Assembly: GCF_007558825.1 (NCBI RefSeq)
Contig: NZ_VLTK01000011.1
Location: forward strand, 62,001-126,000
From: Brevibacterium aurantiacum
Lineage (GTDB): Bacteria > Actinomycetota > Actinomycetes > Actinomycetales > Brevibacteriaceae
Length of the DNA stretch: 64,000 nucleotides
Direction: 5' to 3'
Under the pieces are notes generated by a model, which saw only the letters and a list, made by a program, of their open reading frames with translations, ran no database searches and had not been told where the DNA came from. Shown one piece after another: positions 44,348 to 54,540 of the stretch (the stretch's first letter is position 1; each line of letters opens with the position of its first letter). A program made the translations under genes and the position numbers.

Positions 44348-45091
44348 TCAGTCCTTCGGCCCTCCGGCCACATAGATAACCTGACCGGAGACGAACCCGG
44401 CGCCTTCGGAAGCGAGGAATGAGGCGGTGTGGGCAATGTCTTCGGGTTTTCCCGTGCGCGCCACCGGAATCTGGCTGACTCCCGCTGCGATGAAGTCGTC
44501 ATAGTTCACGCCCATCCGCTCAGCGGTGGCTTTGGTCATATCTGTTTCGATGAGGCCGGGCGCAATCGCGTTTGCCGTGACCCCGAACTTGCCGAGTTCG
44601 ATCGACCACGTCTTCGTCATCCCCTGGATCCCTGCCTTGGCAGCAGAGTAGTTCGTCTGCCCGCGGTTGCCCTGCGCCGATGTCGACGACATCGATACGA
44701 TGCGTCCGAATTTCGCTTCCACCATGTATGACTGAACGGCCTTGGTCATCAGAAATGCCCCGCCGAGGTGAACGGAGAGGACCTTTTGGAATTCCTCGTG
44801 AGTCATCTTGAACAGCAGGTTGTCCCTAAGAATGCCGGCATTGTTGACGAGGACGGTCGGAGCACCGAGAGTCTCCGCGACAGTCTTCACAGCGGACTCG
44901 ACGGAGGCTTCGTCAGAGACATCGGTGTCGACTCCCAGCCCCTTCATACCTGCGGATTCGACAGCCTTGACCGAGTCTTCGGTGGGGCCCATGTCGAGGA
45001 TCGCGACGTTCATTCCGTCCGAGGCCAGGCGCTGGGCGATGGCGGCTCCGATGCCGCGGCCGCCACCAGTGACGATTGCTGTCCGAGTCAT
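44348..45091 (-). CDS. fabG: FabG-like 3-oxoacyl reductase (SDR)
   Basis: Short-chain dehydrogenase of 247 residues. The start at 45091 (MTRTAIVTGGGRGIG) has GGAGG nine bases upstream; the open frame to 45328 only reads through upstream repeats. Motifs: TGGGRGIG, NNAG, SMSSTSAQGN with Ser and the YSAAK Tyr-Lys pair. The C-terminus SGQVIYVAGGPKD is typical. FabG and acetoacetyl-CoA reductase (PhaB-like) are similar, and pairing with a thiolase leaves both possible. Confidence 0.9.
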   Translation of the reverse strand: MTRTAIVTGGGRGIGAAIAQRLASDGMNVAILDMGPTEDSVKAVESAGMKGLGVDTDVSDEASVESAVKTVAETLGAPTVLVNNAGILRDNLLFKMTHEEFQKVLSVHLGGAFLMTKAVQSYMVEAKFGRIVSMSSTSAQGNRGQTNYSAAKAGIQGMTKTWSIELGKFGVTANAIAPGLIETDMTKATAERMGVNYDDFIAAGVSQIPVARTGKPEDIAHTASFLASEGAGFVSGQVIYVAGGPKD

Positions 45092-45257
45092 GACGATTTT
45101 CCTCCGAGATGATAGTTCGTAATTGATGACGAGGAGGGTGACCTGGATCTCACCTCTCGCAGTTTCCACCATAGACCACAAAAGTAACTGAACGATTGTT
45201 TGCTCAAACATTGGACCGCGGATTTCACCCGCCTTTGCCAGATGCCCACGTAAGTGC

Positions 45258-45393
45258 GAACCAGGCGCAAGCCACGGGTGAGCCAGGCGCAAGCCACGGG
45301 TGAGCCAGGCGCAAGCCACGCCGCACAAGCACGAAGGACAGGTGACAAGTAAGCACGAAGGGCAGATGACAAGTAAGAAGGACAGATGTCAGG
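45258..45393. repeat. 22-bp and 24-bp tandem repeats upstream of fabG
   Basis: Three gagccaggcgcaagccacgg-type units begin at 45258, 45280 and 45302 (22-base period, third incomplete). They are followed by aagcacgaaggacaggtgac-type units at 45327 and 45351 (24-base period) and a shorter copy at 45375. They lie in the 460-base divergent region between fabG and the ABC transporter; 45092-45257 holds the fabG leader and shows no gene. Confidence 0.88.
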
Positions 45394-45409
45394 GATTTCG
45401 AAAATGCGA

Positions 45410-45438
45410 TTGACATCACATTTGATGATGTATAGGTT
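45410..45438 (+). promoter_or_regulatory. Promoter of the branched-chain ABC operon
   Basis: TTGACA (45410-45415), 17 bases, then TAGGTT (45433-45438) form a good promoter. A catca-cattt-gatg inverted repeat lies inside the spacer and could be an operator. The 113-base leader ends with AAAGGAG before the ATG and contains a ggagc/gctcc hairpin. Confidence 0.6.
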
Positions 45439-45551
45439 CCTATCTAAGCCTCAATCGAATATTCGTTCAGATTGGCTTCGGGCTTCCGCTCAGGCATCCC
45501 GACAACCTTGAGGAGCGTTGTTGCTCCGTCTCACTTTTCAAAGGAGAAAAG

Positions 45552-46775
45552 ATGACCTCAATCCCGCGAAGGGCGAGCCGTCCTGTGCTTGCGGCGGCCG
45601 TGATCAGCACATTCGCACTGACCCTCGGAGCCTGCGGTGGGGGCGGTGGAAGCGGTGACTCCGGTGGCGATGACTCGGTCGTCATCGGCTATACCGGCCC
45701 CCTGAGCGGCGGCGGCGCGGCCTATGGAGAGAACGTCCAGACGGGCCTCCAGATGGCTGTCGATGACCTCAACAAGGATGGGCTCGAAGTCGACGGGAAG
45801 AAGGTCACTATCGAGCTCAAATCCCTTGATGACAAGTACGCACCCTCCACCGCGGCTAGCAACGCCCAGCGTCTGGCAGACCAGGACAAAGCACCTGTCG
45901 TCGTCTCCCCCAATGCCGGCGCGATCAAAGCGATTCAGCAGATCAACGACGGCCGATCCAAGTTCATGATCTCCGCGTACACCTCGGATCCCGCCATCGT
46001 GCAGTCTGACAATCCGCTGACGATGATGATTCCGCCGAACTTCGAATCCTACGCCAAGCCGTTCACCGAACAGGGAATGAAGAATGGTGGCAAGAAGCTC
46101 GCGCTGCTCGGCACACAGAGCGAATACGGTCAGCAGTGGACGAAGGCAATCACGGACGAGTGGAAGAAGGCGGACGGCAAGATCGGCGCAGACAACAGCA
46201 TTGACTACGCCACCGTGTCGGACTTCGCGGGCCCAGTCTCAAAGGCCCTGTCCGAGAAGCCGGACAGCATCTTCGTCGGTGGCCCCTCACAGCCGACTGC
46301 GCTGATCATGGAAGAAGCGAAGAAGCAGGGCTTCAAGGGCAGCTTCCTCGTCATGGACCAGGCGAAACTCGACGAGATGGCAACCGTGACGAAGCCCAAG
46401 AACCTGACGAATTCGGTCGGAGTGCTGCCCGTCAAGGAATACGAAGATCCGGGCACGAAGGACTTCCTGAAGAAGTTCGCGGAGGTTGCCGGTGAGAAGA
46501 AGGTGGCGACCAGCGAGACGGCGCTGAACTATCAGAGCATCGCCATCATCGCCAAGGCGATGGAGGTCGCAGGGACCACCAGCGATCCCGAGAAGATCCG
46601 GGCGGCAGTGCCGGATGCGCTGAGCGAGGTCGACGACAAGTACAAGGTCAACGGCTTCCCGACGAAAATCACCGATCAGGGGCATTTGATGAATCCTGAA
46701 TTGGAGGTCACCTACCTGAACAAGGACGAGAAGTACACGAAGGTACCCGTCGAACAGGTTTCCGACGCCAAGTAG
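45552..46775 (+). CDS. Branched-chain amino acid-type ABC transporter, substrate-binding lipoprotein
   Basis: Periplasmic-binding-protein type I lipoprotein (407 residues). The signal ends LTLGAC with the lipid-modified Cys at about residue 28, then a Gly/Ser linker and VVIGYTGPLSGGGAAYGENV, typical of LivJ-like proteins. The first gene of a five-gene transporter; a ribosome site AAAGGAG precedes the ATG. Members of this family bind branched-chain amino acids but also amides, urea or aromatic acids, so the ligand is open. Confidence 0.93.
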   Translation: MTSIPRRASRPVLAAAVISTFALTLGACGGGGGSGDSGGDDSVVIGYTGPLSGGGAAYGENVQTGLQMAVDDLNKDGLEVDGKKVTIELKSLDDKYAPSTAASNAQRLADQDKAPVVVSPNAGAIKAIQQINDGRSKFMISAYTSDPAIVQSDNPLTMMIPPNFESYAKPFTEQGMKNGGKKLALLGTQSEYGQQWTKAITDEWKKADGKIGADNSIDYATVSDFAGPVSKALSEKPDSIFVGGPSQPTALIMEEAKKQGFKGSFLVMDQAKLDEMATVTKPKNLTNSVGVLPVKEYEDPGTKDFLKKFAEVAGEKKVATSETALNYQSIAIIAKAMEVAGTTSDPEKIRAAVPDALSEVDDKYKVNGFPTKITDQGHLMNPELEVTYLNKDEKYTKVPVEQVSDAK

Positions 46776-46860
46776 TCACCATCGTCGGCGCTTCCCACAG
46801 CGGGGTATGAGCTTCATGCCCCGCTGTCGCGCCGTCTGACGTCCTGTGAGGATTCGCTTC

Positions 46861-47727
46861 ATGACACTTTTCACCCAACAGCTCTTCAACGGCGTTGCAC
46901 TCGGCGGTGTGTACTGCCTTGCCGCAATCGGTCTGACCCTGGTCTTCGGCGTCCTGCGCATTCCCAACCTCGCGCACGGTTCGCTGTACATGCTCGGCGC
47001 CTACGTCACGTACTTCTTTCTGACCACTGTCGGCGTGCCCTACGTGGCTGCCATCGGCATTGCAGCACTCATCCTGTTCGTCCTCGGTGTACTGCTCGAA
47101 CGCTTGGTCTTCCACCCTCTGCGCAACTCACCGCACACTCATCACATGATTGCCGCCATCGGCGCCATGTTCTTCTTCCAGGCCGTCGCGCAGGCGATCT
47201 GGGGTGCTGATTTCCGGAGGATGGAGACACCGATCTCCGGAAGCCTGAAGATTCTGGGCGCAGAGATCTCCACGCAGCGCATCGTGATCATCGTGACTGC
47301 GGTCGTTGTGCTCTCCCTGCTGACATGGTTCATCAAACGGTCCATTCACGGCCAGACGATCGAGGCCATCGAGCAGGATCGGACCGGAGCCGCTCTGGTC
47401 GGAATCAACCCCGCGATGGTCTCGATGCTCACCTTGGGCCTATCGGCACTTCTGGTGACAATCGCCGCCGGCCTCGTGTCTCCCATCAACCTCCTCTCCC
47501 CCACTATGGGTGATTCGCTCAACCTGAAGGTGTTCGCGATCATCATCCTCGGCGGGCTCGGTTCACTGCCGGGCGCCATCGTCGGCAGCTTCGCGCTTGC
47601 GATCACCGAGACGATGACATCGACGTACATCTCCTCGGCTGTCGGCGAAGCCGTGGCCTTCATCGTTCTGGTGGCGGTCCTGGCGATCAAACCCACGGGC
47701 CTGTTCGCAAAGGCGGTGCAGCGATGA
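46861..47727 (+). CDS. Branched-chain amino acid-type ABC permease (LivH-like)
   Basis: First inner-membrane permease (288 residues from ATG 46861, MTLFTQQLFNGVALGGVYCL; GTG 46846 is an alternative). Eight helices. The conserved IEAIEQDRTGAALVGINPAM cytoplasmic EAA-like loop contacts the ATPase. Overlaps livM by four bases. Confidence 0.93.
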   Translation: MTLFTQQLFNGVALGGVYCLAAIGLTLVFGVLRIPNLAHGSLYMLGAYVTYFFLTTVGVPYVAAIGIAALILFVLGVLLERLVFHPLRNSPHTHHMIAAIGAMFFFQAVAQAIWGADFRRMETPISGSLKILGAEISTQRIVIIVTAVVVLSLLTWFIKRSIHGQTIEAIEQDRTGAALVGINPAMVSMLTLGLSALLVTIAAGLVSPINLLSPTMGDSLNLKVFAIIILGGLGSLPGAIVGSFALAITETMTSTYISSAVGEAVAFIVLVAVLAIKPTGLFAKAVQR

Positions 47728-48872
47728 GTGCACTGAAGAATCCTCGAATCATCGGAACCTTGGCCGTTCTGCTCATCATTGCCCTGACACCGATGGCATT
47801 CGGCGATGAGAATTACATCATGCGCGTGATCACCGTCGGCCTGTGCTCGGCGATCGCGGTCTACGGGATGAACATCATCCTCGGCTTCACGGGGCAGCTA
47901 TCACTGGCCCAAGGCGGGTTCTTCGGAATCGGAGCTTATACAGTCGGCTTGCTGACGACCGATTTCGACTGGTCGTTCTGGCAGGCTTTCCTCGTCGGAG
48001 TGGTCGGCACTTCTGCCATCGGGTACCTGTCCGGACTGATCGCACTGCGTACGAAGGACGAGTACTTCGCCATCTTCACGATGGCCATCGGCTTCATCAT
48101 CTACCTGACCATCAGCCGGTGGGAGGCGGTGACTCACGCCCATTCCGGCGTCAACAATGTGAAGTTTCCCGAGGCTGGAGACATCGTGGACTTCAGCAAT
48201 CCGACAGCGATGTTCTACCTCGTCTTCATCATCCTGCTGATCTGCGTCTACATCACCTACGCGATTCGACGCTCAAGCGTTGGACGCACGCTGCTGACGA
48301 TTCGCACAAGCGAAGACCTTGCCGATGCGATCGGCGTCAATGTGGGGCTGAGCAAGCAGCTCGCCTTCGCCGCCTCGGCGTTCTTCGGCGGGATCGGCGG
48401 AGGTCTCTACGCCTCCGTGGTCGGTTTCATAGGCCCCGATGCGGCGACCGTGGACAAGACCTTCGAGTTCCTGATGTTCATCCTTGTCGGAGGAATGGGC
48501 ACTGTCGCGGGGCCACTGGTGGGCACAATGATTGTGACTTTCCTCTTCGAGCTCTTCCAGGACTTCCAGGCCTACCGTTTCATCGTGCTCGGACCCGTCA
48601 TCATCGCTCTTGTGATCTTCGCACCTCGCGGAATCGTGGGGTATCTGGGAGGGTTCATCGACAAACGAGCTCGGAGACGACGGATCGGCTCGGCCCACAA
48701 GGATGGGGCTGCCCGGTCACACGGCAACGCACAGGCAGACGGCACTGCCACGACGGACGACTCTGTTCGGGCCGCCAAGTCTGCCGACTCAGACGGCTCC
48801 ACTCGTGCCGGCGCCGCTGAGCGCAGGGAAACGGCTGCCGACACCATCACCACCGAGGAGGAGGAGAAGTGA
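47724..48872 (+). CDS. Branched-chain amino acid-type ABC permease (LivM-like)
   Basis: Second permease (382 residues). Eight to nine helices, with ITLGF-like [20 protein letters not shown] and the coupling loop [20 protein letters not shown]. The last 60 residues form a hydrophilic Ala/Asp/Thr/Ser-rich tail ending in EEEEK, longer than usual. Starts in ATGA with livH and overlaps livG by four bases. Confidence 0.92.
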   Translation: MSALKNPRIIGTLAVLLIIALTPMAFGDENYIMRVITVGLCSAIAVYGMNIILGFTGQLSLAQGGFFGIGAYTVGLLTTDFDWSFWQAFLVGVVGTSAIGYLSGLIALRTKDEYFAIFTMAIGFIIYLTISRWEAVTHAHSGVNNVKFPEAGDIVDFSNPTAMFYLVFIILLICVYITYAIRRSSVGRTLLTIRTSEDLADAIGVNVGLSKQLAFAASAFFGGIGGGLYASVVGFIGPDAATVDKTFEFLMFILVGGMGTVAGPLVGTMIVTFLFELFQDFQAYRFIVLGPVIIALVIFAPRGIVGYLGGFIDKRARRRRIGSAHKDGAARSHGNAQADGTATTDDSVRAAKSADSDGSTRAGAAERRETAADTITTEEEEK

Positions 48873-49642
48873 TGCTGCTCGAAATTCGAGGGCTCGGGAA
48901 GCGCTTCGGCGGCCTCGATGCCGTGAAGAACGTCGATCTCGATGTGCAGGAAGGACAGATCACCGCTGTGATCGGCCCGAACGGTGCCGGCAAGTCAACG
49001 CTGTTCAATCTCATCCACGGGTTCTATCGCCCCACCGCCGGAACCGTGTTCTTCAACGGTCGTGATATCACCCAGTCGTCTCCGCACAACTCGGTCAACG
49101 GAGGTATTGCGCGAACCTTCCAGACGACGCACCTCTTCGACGATTCCACGCTGTTGGAGAACGTGTTGGCCGGTCGCATCGTGCGTTCCAGGTCCAATGT
49201 GTTCGACGCGATCTTCCACACTCCACGGCATCGACGCGAATCGGCGCTCAACCACGACAAGGCGCTCGAGGCACTCGAATTCTGCGGTGTCGCCGAGTTC
49301 CGCCACGATCTTGCTTCAAATGTGCCGCAAGAAGTGCAGAAGCGCACGGCCGTGGCCATGGCGTTGGCGACCGAACCGGAGCTGATACTCCTCGACGAGC
49401 CGGCAGGAGGCATTCCCGAAGAGGAGACGACGGACTTCGGCAATCTCATCCGTTCGCTGCCCAGTCGCGGGGTGTCGGTGCTGTTGGTCGAACACAAGAT
49501 GTCGATGATCATGGACCTGGCGGACACGATCCTCGTCCTCGATCACGGCCAGAAACTGGCGATCGGCTCTCCAGCGGAGATCCAGAGCAATCCAGACGTG
49601 ATTCGTGCCTACCTGGGATCGACCAAGGATGAGGAGAACTGA
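48869..49642 (+). CDS. ABC transporter ATP-binding protein (LivG-like)
   Basis: First ATPase (257 residues). Walker [14 protein letters not shown], Walker [17 protein letters not shown], and the switch His in LLVEHKMSM are intact. The usual signature (LSYGQQ) is not present: the site reads [17 protein letters not shown]. This suggests a variant group rather than a broken gene because the rest is well kept. It overlaps livM by four bases and shares TGATG with livF. Confidence 0.9.
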   Translation: MMLLEIRGLGKRFGGLDAVKNVDLDVQEGQITAVIGPNGAGKSTLFNLIHGFYRPTAGTVFFNGRDITQSSPHNSVNGGIARTFQTTHLFDDSTLLENVLAGRIVRSRSNVFDAIFHTPRHRRESALNHDKALEALEFCGVAEFRHDLASNVPQEVQKRTAVAMALATEPELILLDEPAGGIPEEETTDFGNLIRSLPSRGVSVLLVEHKMSMIMDLADTILVLDHGQKLAIGSPAEIQSNPDVIRAYLGSTKDEEN

Positions 49643-50346
49643 TGCTCTCTCTGGAGAACATAAGCGTCGGCTATGACGCGACTGATGTGCTGCACGGGGT
49701 GAGCATCACCGCTCGGCCCGGTGAACTGACGGTGATCCTTGGGGCGAACGGGTCTGGGAAGACCACCTTGTTCAAAACCATCAGCGGACTTCTGCGAACT
49801 CGCTCGGGAACGATCGAATACGACGGGCAGACGATCCAACGAACGCGCCCCAACAGCATCGTCAAGCGCGGCATCGCACATTGCCCCGAGGGGCGGCATC
49901 TCTTCGGGAAGATGTCAGTGGAGAAGAATCTTCGGCTGGGCACGTACCCGCACAGGGACCGTACCCGCACCGAGGAGATCCTGAGCGAAGTGCTCGAGCT
50001 GTTTCCCATCCTGAAGGAGAAGTCAGCCCAGCCGGCAGGTTCGTTGTCAGGCGGGCAGCAGCAGATGGTGGCGATCGGTCGCGCACTGATGTCGGATCCC
50101 AGTCTGCTGATCTTAGACGAGCCGTCTATGGGGTTGGCTCCCCTCGTTGTCGAACAGGTGCTCGAATCGATCGCCCAGATCAACAGGAACGGGATCGGTG
50201 TGCTGCTCAGTGAGCAGAATGCGAAGGCTTCATTGGCGATCGCTCACCGCGGTTATGTGCTGGCAGAAGGACGCGTAGTGCTCGCCGATGATGCCGAGAA
50301 ACTGCTCGACAATCCCCAGGTGCAGGCAGCCTACCTGGGGTTGTGA
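49642..50346 (+). CDS. ABC transporter ATP-binding protein (LivF-like)
   Basis: Second ATPase (234 residues): Walker A GANGSGKTTLFKT, a canonical signature GSLSGGQQQM, Walker B LLILDEPSMGLAP. Last gene of the transporter operon; the stop is followed by a small hairpin. Typical LivF length. Confidence 0.94.
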   Translation: MLSLENISVGYDATDVLHGVSITARPGELTVILGANGSGKTTLFKTISGLLRTRSGTIEYDGQTIQRTRPNSIVKRGIAHCPEGRHLFGKMSVEKNLRLGTYPHRDRTRTEEILSEVLELFPILKEKSAQPAGSLSGGQQQMVAIGRALMSDPSLLILDEPSMGLAPLVVEQVLESIAQINRNGIGVLLSEQNAKASLAIAHRGYVLAEGRVVLADDAEKLLDNPQVQAAYLGL

Positions 50347-50353
50347 GCGAGCT

Positions 50354-50370
50354 CGTCGGAACCGCCGACG
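50354..50370. terminator. Small hairpin between livF and yciO
   Basis: CGTCGG (50354-50359) pairs with CCGACG (50365-50370) around AACCG in the 25-base gap between the convergent genes. No T run follows, so its terminator role is tentative. Confidence 0.35.
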
Positions 50371-50371
50371 C

Positions 50372-50992
50372 TCATTCGAAGCGTGAGACGTCTCCGGCCC
50401 CGACGCGTGCGACCTCGGGTTCCCGACCGGTGAAGTCGATGACGGAGGTGGGAACTGTTCCCGGCACTCCCGACTCGATGACCACATCCACATCGTGTCC
50501 GATCTGATCGACGACATCGTCGGCCTGGGTCAGCGGGTCCTCTGCGCCAGGCAGCAGCAGCGTCGATGACAGAATGGGTTCGCCCATCGCCTCAACAAGT
50601 GCCAGAGCAGTGACATTCTCCGGGATCCGCGCACCGACCGAGTGCTTTTTGGCGTGCATCATACGACGTGGGACTTCCTTCGTCGCCTTCATGATGAACG
50701 TGTAGGGTCCCGGGGTCATCGACTTGATGACCCTGAAATCAGAGTTGTCGACGATGACGAACTGTCCCAACTGCGCGAAGTCGCGGCACATCAGAGTGAA
50801 GTGATGTTTCGAGTCCAACTGTCGGATGCGGGTGATCCGCTCGATCCCAGCCTTGTTGTCTAAGGCACAGCCCAACGCATAGCACGAGTCTGTGGGGTAG
50901 GCGATCAGTCCGCCGTCCCGCAGAGTCTGCACGGCCTTTTCGATCATTCGGTTCTGTGGATTCTCAGGATGGATCTTCAGTAGCGTCGCCAT
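50372..50992 (-). CDS. YciO/Sua5/YwlC family (threonylcarbamoyladenylate synthase-like)
   Basis: Protein of 206 residues with the Sua5-YciO-YrdC fold: GGLIAYPTDSCYALGCALDN and IRQLDSKHHFTLMCRDFAQL. The YciO-type features (SKHHF) suggest the YciO branch, whose exact reaction is less clear than Sua5. A TAGCAT hexamer ends five bases before the ATG, so it may have a leaderless transcript. The 84-base gap to the AI-2E gene holds no gene. Confidence 0.88.
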   Translation of the reverse strand: MATLLKIHPENPQNRMIEKAVQTLRDGGLIAYPTDSCYALGCALDNKAGIERITRIRQLDSKHHFTLMCRDFAQLGQFVIVDNSDFRVIKSMTPGPYTFIMKATKEVPRRMMHAKKHSVGARIPENVTALALVEAMGEPILSSTLLLPGAEDPLTQADDVVDQIGHDVDVVIESGVPGTVPTSVIDFTGREPEVARVGAGDVSRFE

Positions 50993-51076
50993 ACTTCATG
51001 CTAACCATTCACAGCGCACGAGGCGAGAGGCAAGGCGCAATCGCTCGGACAATTCTTCGTCCGTCGACCCAAGGGG

Positions 51077-52372
51077 TCAATTCGTCGGCGACTCGTCTGC
51101 CCGCGTGACAGGTGACTTGCCTGAGGTCGACACGTGAGCTTGCTCAACAGGTGACTCAGGAGGCTCAGGTGATTCAGGAGTCTCGCCGTCTGCATCAGAC
51201 GCTGAGGCATCTTCCCCAGAGTCCTCCTCAGCCGTCCCGAGAGGCGACACCGGTGGGTCCTGCGCCGACGAATTCGCAGTCCCCGGGTCGGAGGCGATGA
51301 GGATGTTCACCCATTTCGCCTTCGGGTCCGCATCGACGAGCAGCGCCTTCAACAGCAGTGTCGCAGGCAGCGCGAGCAGGGCGCCGAGCCATCCGAACAC
51401 CCACACCCAGAACAGCAGCGACAGGAAGGACACCAACGGTGTGACTCCGACAGACTCGCCTGTGAACTTCGGTTGGATGATCGATTGGATGACGAAGTTG
51501 AGCACGCTGTAGGCGATGACGACCCACAGGCCCGACTGCCACCCGCCGTCGACGAGTGCGAGCAGCGCGGGAGGAATGAGACCGATGACGAAACCGATGT
51601 TCGGAATGTAGTTCGTCAGGAATGCCAGCACACCCCAGACCCAGATCAGCGGCACATCGATGATCGCCAAGGCGATGACGTCGAGGAGAGCGACGATGAG
51701 GCCGAAGATCGTCGCCACGATCCAATAGCGTCGCACCCCACTGGCGAAGCCGCTCAGCGAGGCCGAAAACGCGGGTTTGGCGTCGTGCAGCATCAGCATG
51801 CGCTTATTGATGCCCATTGAGTCCATGGCGACGAAGAACACCGCCATCACCACGGTGGTGAGCAGGCCGGCGACCATCGAGACATTGGTCAGCAGCGGGT
51901 AGATGGCATCGAAGATGGATCTGACATCGAACTGTTTGAACTGCTCTTCGAGCACCGTGGACGTCACACCGATGTCGGATAGGAAGGCCAAGGCGTTCTG
52001 GTAGTTGGCGACCAGCTGCTCGCCGTAGCTGGGAATGAGGATCACGAGCTCTGCGACAGACCATGCCGTGAGCCCGAAGAAGCCGAAGATCATGACCAGC
52101 ACGAGGATCACTGAGATACAGGCACCGATTGCCCGTGGGACCTTCAGCTTGGTCAGATAGTTCTGCAGCGGATAGACGACGATGTAGAAGTTCAGAGCCA
52201 GGAACACTGGAGCGGCGATGTCCTGAAGTCCCCTGAAGAACATCAGAGCATACGCGAGGCCGGCAAGAGTCAGCGCGATTACCAGCACCCTGGCAGGCTG
52301 ACTCGTATGCCAAGGACGATGCTCCCGAGTCAGCCCCTGCGGCTGCTCGCGGATCTGACCGTCATCGCTCAC
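51077..52372 (-). CDS. AI-2E transporter family permease
   Basis: Membrane protein of 431 residues with about eight helices and the family segment VWGVLAFLTNYIPNIGFVIG. The C-terminal 75 residues are acidic and Pro/Ser-rich. Members have been linked to AI-2 or Na+/H+ transport; the true substrate is not known here. It starts with GTG immediately after the der stop. Confidence 0.88.
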   Translation of the reverse strand: MSDDGQIREQPQGLTREHRPWHTSQPARVLVIALTLAGLAYALMFFRGLQDIAAPVFLALNFYIVVYPLQNYLTKLKVPRAIGACISVILVLVMIFGFFGLTAWSVAELVILIPSYGEQLVANYQNALAFLSDIGVTSTVLEEQFKQFDVRSIFDAIYPLLTNVSMVAGLLTTVVMAVFFVAMDSMGINKRMLMLHDAKPAFSASLSGFASGVRRYWIVATIFGLIVALLDVIALAIIDVPLIWVWGVLAFLTNYIPNIGFVIGLIPPALLALVDGGWQSGLWVVIAYSVLNFVIQSIIQPKFTGESVGVTPLVSFLSLLFWVWVFGWLGALLALPATLLLKALLVDADPKAKWVNILIASDPGTANSSAQDPPVSPLGTAEEDSGEDASASDADGETPESPEPPESPVEQAHVSTSGKSPVTRADESPTN

Positions 52373-53884
52373 TCAGCGCCCTTTCCGCTTCTCCCTGATC
52401 CGCATCGACACCTCAATGGGAGTTCCCTTGAATCCGAACGTCTCACGCAGACGCCTGATGATGAAACGACGATACCCCGGATCGAGGAAGCCGGAGGTGA
52501 AGAGCACGAATTTCGGCGGGCGAGATTGTGCCTGGGTACCGAACAGGATCCTCGGCTGCTTGCCTCCGCGCACCGGGTGGGGGTTCGCTGCGACCAGTTC
52601 CCCGAGAAATGCGTTGAGTCGTCCGGTCGGGATGCGCGTGTCCCACCCCTCCAGAGCCGCTTCCATCGCTGGGACCAGTTTGTCGGCGTGGCGTCCTGTC
52701 TTCGCTGAGATGTTCACTCGCGGTGCCCAGGCCACATGTGCCAGGTCCCGTTCGATCTCACGTTCGAGGTAGTAGCGACGTTCGTCGTCGAGCAGATCCC
52801 ACTTATTGAACGCCAGCACCACGGCACGACCGGCTTCGGCGGCTGTCGTGACGATGCGGACGTCCTGCTCACTCAGCGGTTCCTGGACCTCGAGGAGGAC
52901 CAGGGCCAGCTCAGCGCGTTCCAGAGCGGTCTGGGTGCGCAGCGCCGCATAGAAGTCAGCACCGCTGGCCTGATGTGCTCGACGGCGGATGCCGGCGGTG
53001 TCGACGAAACGCCACTGCTTGTCACCGAGCTCGATGAGTTCGTCGACCGGGTCACGGGTGGTGCCGGCGACGTTGTCGACGAGCACACGGTCGGAGCCGA
53101 TGAGCTGGTTGAGCAGGGAGGACTTTCCGACATTCGGTCGGCCCACCAGAGCGATCCGGCGCGGTCCGCCGTCTTCGATGCGGGTTTCGACGGCGGAGAC
53201 CTCAGGCAGGATGTTCAGCACTTCATCGAGGAGGTCAGCGACCCCGCGACCGTGGAGTCCGGACACCGTCCATGGCTGTCCCAGGCCCAGGCCCCAGAGC
53301 TCGGCGGCCATGAGCTCGCCGCGTTCGTCATCGACCTTGTTCGCTGCCAGGATGACGGGCTTCTTCTTCCTCCGCAGCATCTTCACGACCAGCTCATCGG
53401 TCGCGGTCGGGCCGGTCGTCGCATCGACGACGAGGACCACGGCATCGGCCATGTCGACTGCGACCTCGGACTGGATCGCGATGCGAGAGGCCATGCCCTT
53501 GGAATCGGAGTCCCAGCCGCCGGTGTCGACGAGGGTGAATTCCTTCGTGTTCCATTCCGCCCGGTAGCTCACCCGGTCACGGGTGACTCCGGGGACGTCT
53601 TCGACCACGGCTTCGCGGCGGCCGAGGATCCTGTTGACCAGGGTCGATTTGCCAACGTTGGGGCGACCGACGACGGCTAGGACGGGATCAGCCCCGCGGG
53701 TCTCTTCGGCTTCGAACTCGAAGCCGTAGGCGTCGAGCAGTGCCCGGTCTTCGTCTTCGAGGTCATAGCTGGAGAGCCCGGCTTCGAGAGCAGTCGCCCT
53801 CTTCTCGGCCTCCTCGTCGCTGATGTTCTCGAGACGCTCGGCCAGATGCTCGTCCGGGTTCTCGTGGAATTCTGAATCAGTCAT
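52373..53884 (-). CDS. der: GTPase Der (EngA)
   Basis: Ribosome-assembly GTPase with two tandem G domains and a C-terminal KH-like domain (503 residues). First P-loop [14 protein letters not shown], second [14 protein letters not shown], with DTGGW/DTAGI, and [14 protein letters not shown]. About 60 acidic residues precede the first domain, as in other actinobacteria. Shares ATGA with cmk. Confidence 0.96.
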   Translation of the reverse strand: MTDSEFHENPDEHLAERLENISDEEAEKRATALEAGLSSYDLEDEDRALLDAYGFEFEAEETRGADPVLAVVGRPNVGKSTLVNRILGRREAVVEDVPGVTRDRVSYRAEWNTKEFTLVDTGGWDSDSKGMASRIAIQSEVAVDMADAVVLVVDATTGPTATDELVVKMLRRKKKPVILAANKVDDERGELMAAELWGLGLGQPWTVSGLHGRGVADLLDEVLNILPEVSAVETRIEDGGPRRIALVGRPNVGKSSLLNQLIGSDRVLVDNVAGTTRDPVDELIELGDKQWRFVDTAGIRRRAHQASGADFYAALRTQTALERAELALVLLEVQEPLSEQDVRIVTTAAEAGRAVVLAFNKWDLLDDERRYYLEREIERDLAHVAWAPRVNISAKTGRHADKLVPAMEAALEGWDTRIPTGRLNAFLGELVAANPHPVRGGKQPRILFGTQAQSRPPKFVLFTSGFLDPGYRRFIIRRLRETFGFKGTPIEVSMRIREKRKGR

Positions 53885-54540
53885 TGTGAGTCCTTCACCA
53901 GTTTCAGCACCGTCTCGACCACCTGGTCGAAATCGATGTCACTGGTATCGAGTGTGTAGACGCCTTCGGAGGCCTCTAGGAAGCTTGTTGTCGCTGAGTC
54001 CTTGGCGTCACGGCCTGTGACCTGGGATTGGGTGGCGGCGAGTGCCTCGGCGTCGGCATTTCCATGGAGCTCCTTGGCCCGGCGGGCCACGCGCACCTCG
54101 TCACGAGCGGTCATGAGGATGCGGACCGGGGCATCCGGAGCCACAACGGTCGTGATGTCACGCCCCTCGACGACGATTCCCGCGGGTGCCGCGGCGATGA
54201 TGGTCCGCTGCATGTCGATGAGTTCTTCGCGGGCATCGACGACGGCAGACACGGTCTGCACGTTCTCCGATACCTCGGGTTCACGGATCTCCTCGCTGAC
54301 ATCGATTCCGTCGACGGAGACGAGGAACTCGTCCGGATCGGTCGAAATCTCCAGATCGACCCCGCGCACCTGTTCGAGGACGTCGACCGGGTCGGTCACA
54401 CCCCGGTTCAGGCACAGCCAGGCCATCGCACGGTACATGGCACCCGTGTCGAGGTAGCTGTAGCCCAATCGGCGGGCCGTTTCCTTCGCGGTGCTCGACT
54501 TGCCGACCCCGCTTGGTCCGTCAATGGCGACGACGCTCAT
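53881..54540 (-). CDS. cmk: (d)CMP kinase
   Basis: Cytidylate kinase of 219 residues: P-loop [32 protein letters not shown], and [20 protein letters not shown]. Cmk next to der is a common actinobacterial arrangement. Four-base overlaps with both neighbours. Confidence 0.96.
   Translation of the reverse strand: MSVVAIDGPSGVGKSSTAKETARRLGYSYLDTGAMYRAMAWLCLNRGVTDPVDVLEQVRGVDLEISTDPDEFLVSVDGIDVSEEIREPEVSENVQTVSAVVDAREELIDMQRTIIAAAPAGIVVEGRDITTVVAPDAPVRILMTARDEVRVARRAKELHGNADAEALAATQSQVTGRDAKDSATTSFLEASEGVYTLDTSDIDFDQVVETVLKLVKDSQ

Noticed and set aside
45258..45393. CRISPR array
   Set aside because: The repeats are immediately adjacent with no unique spacers and no cas genes are nearby.
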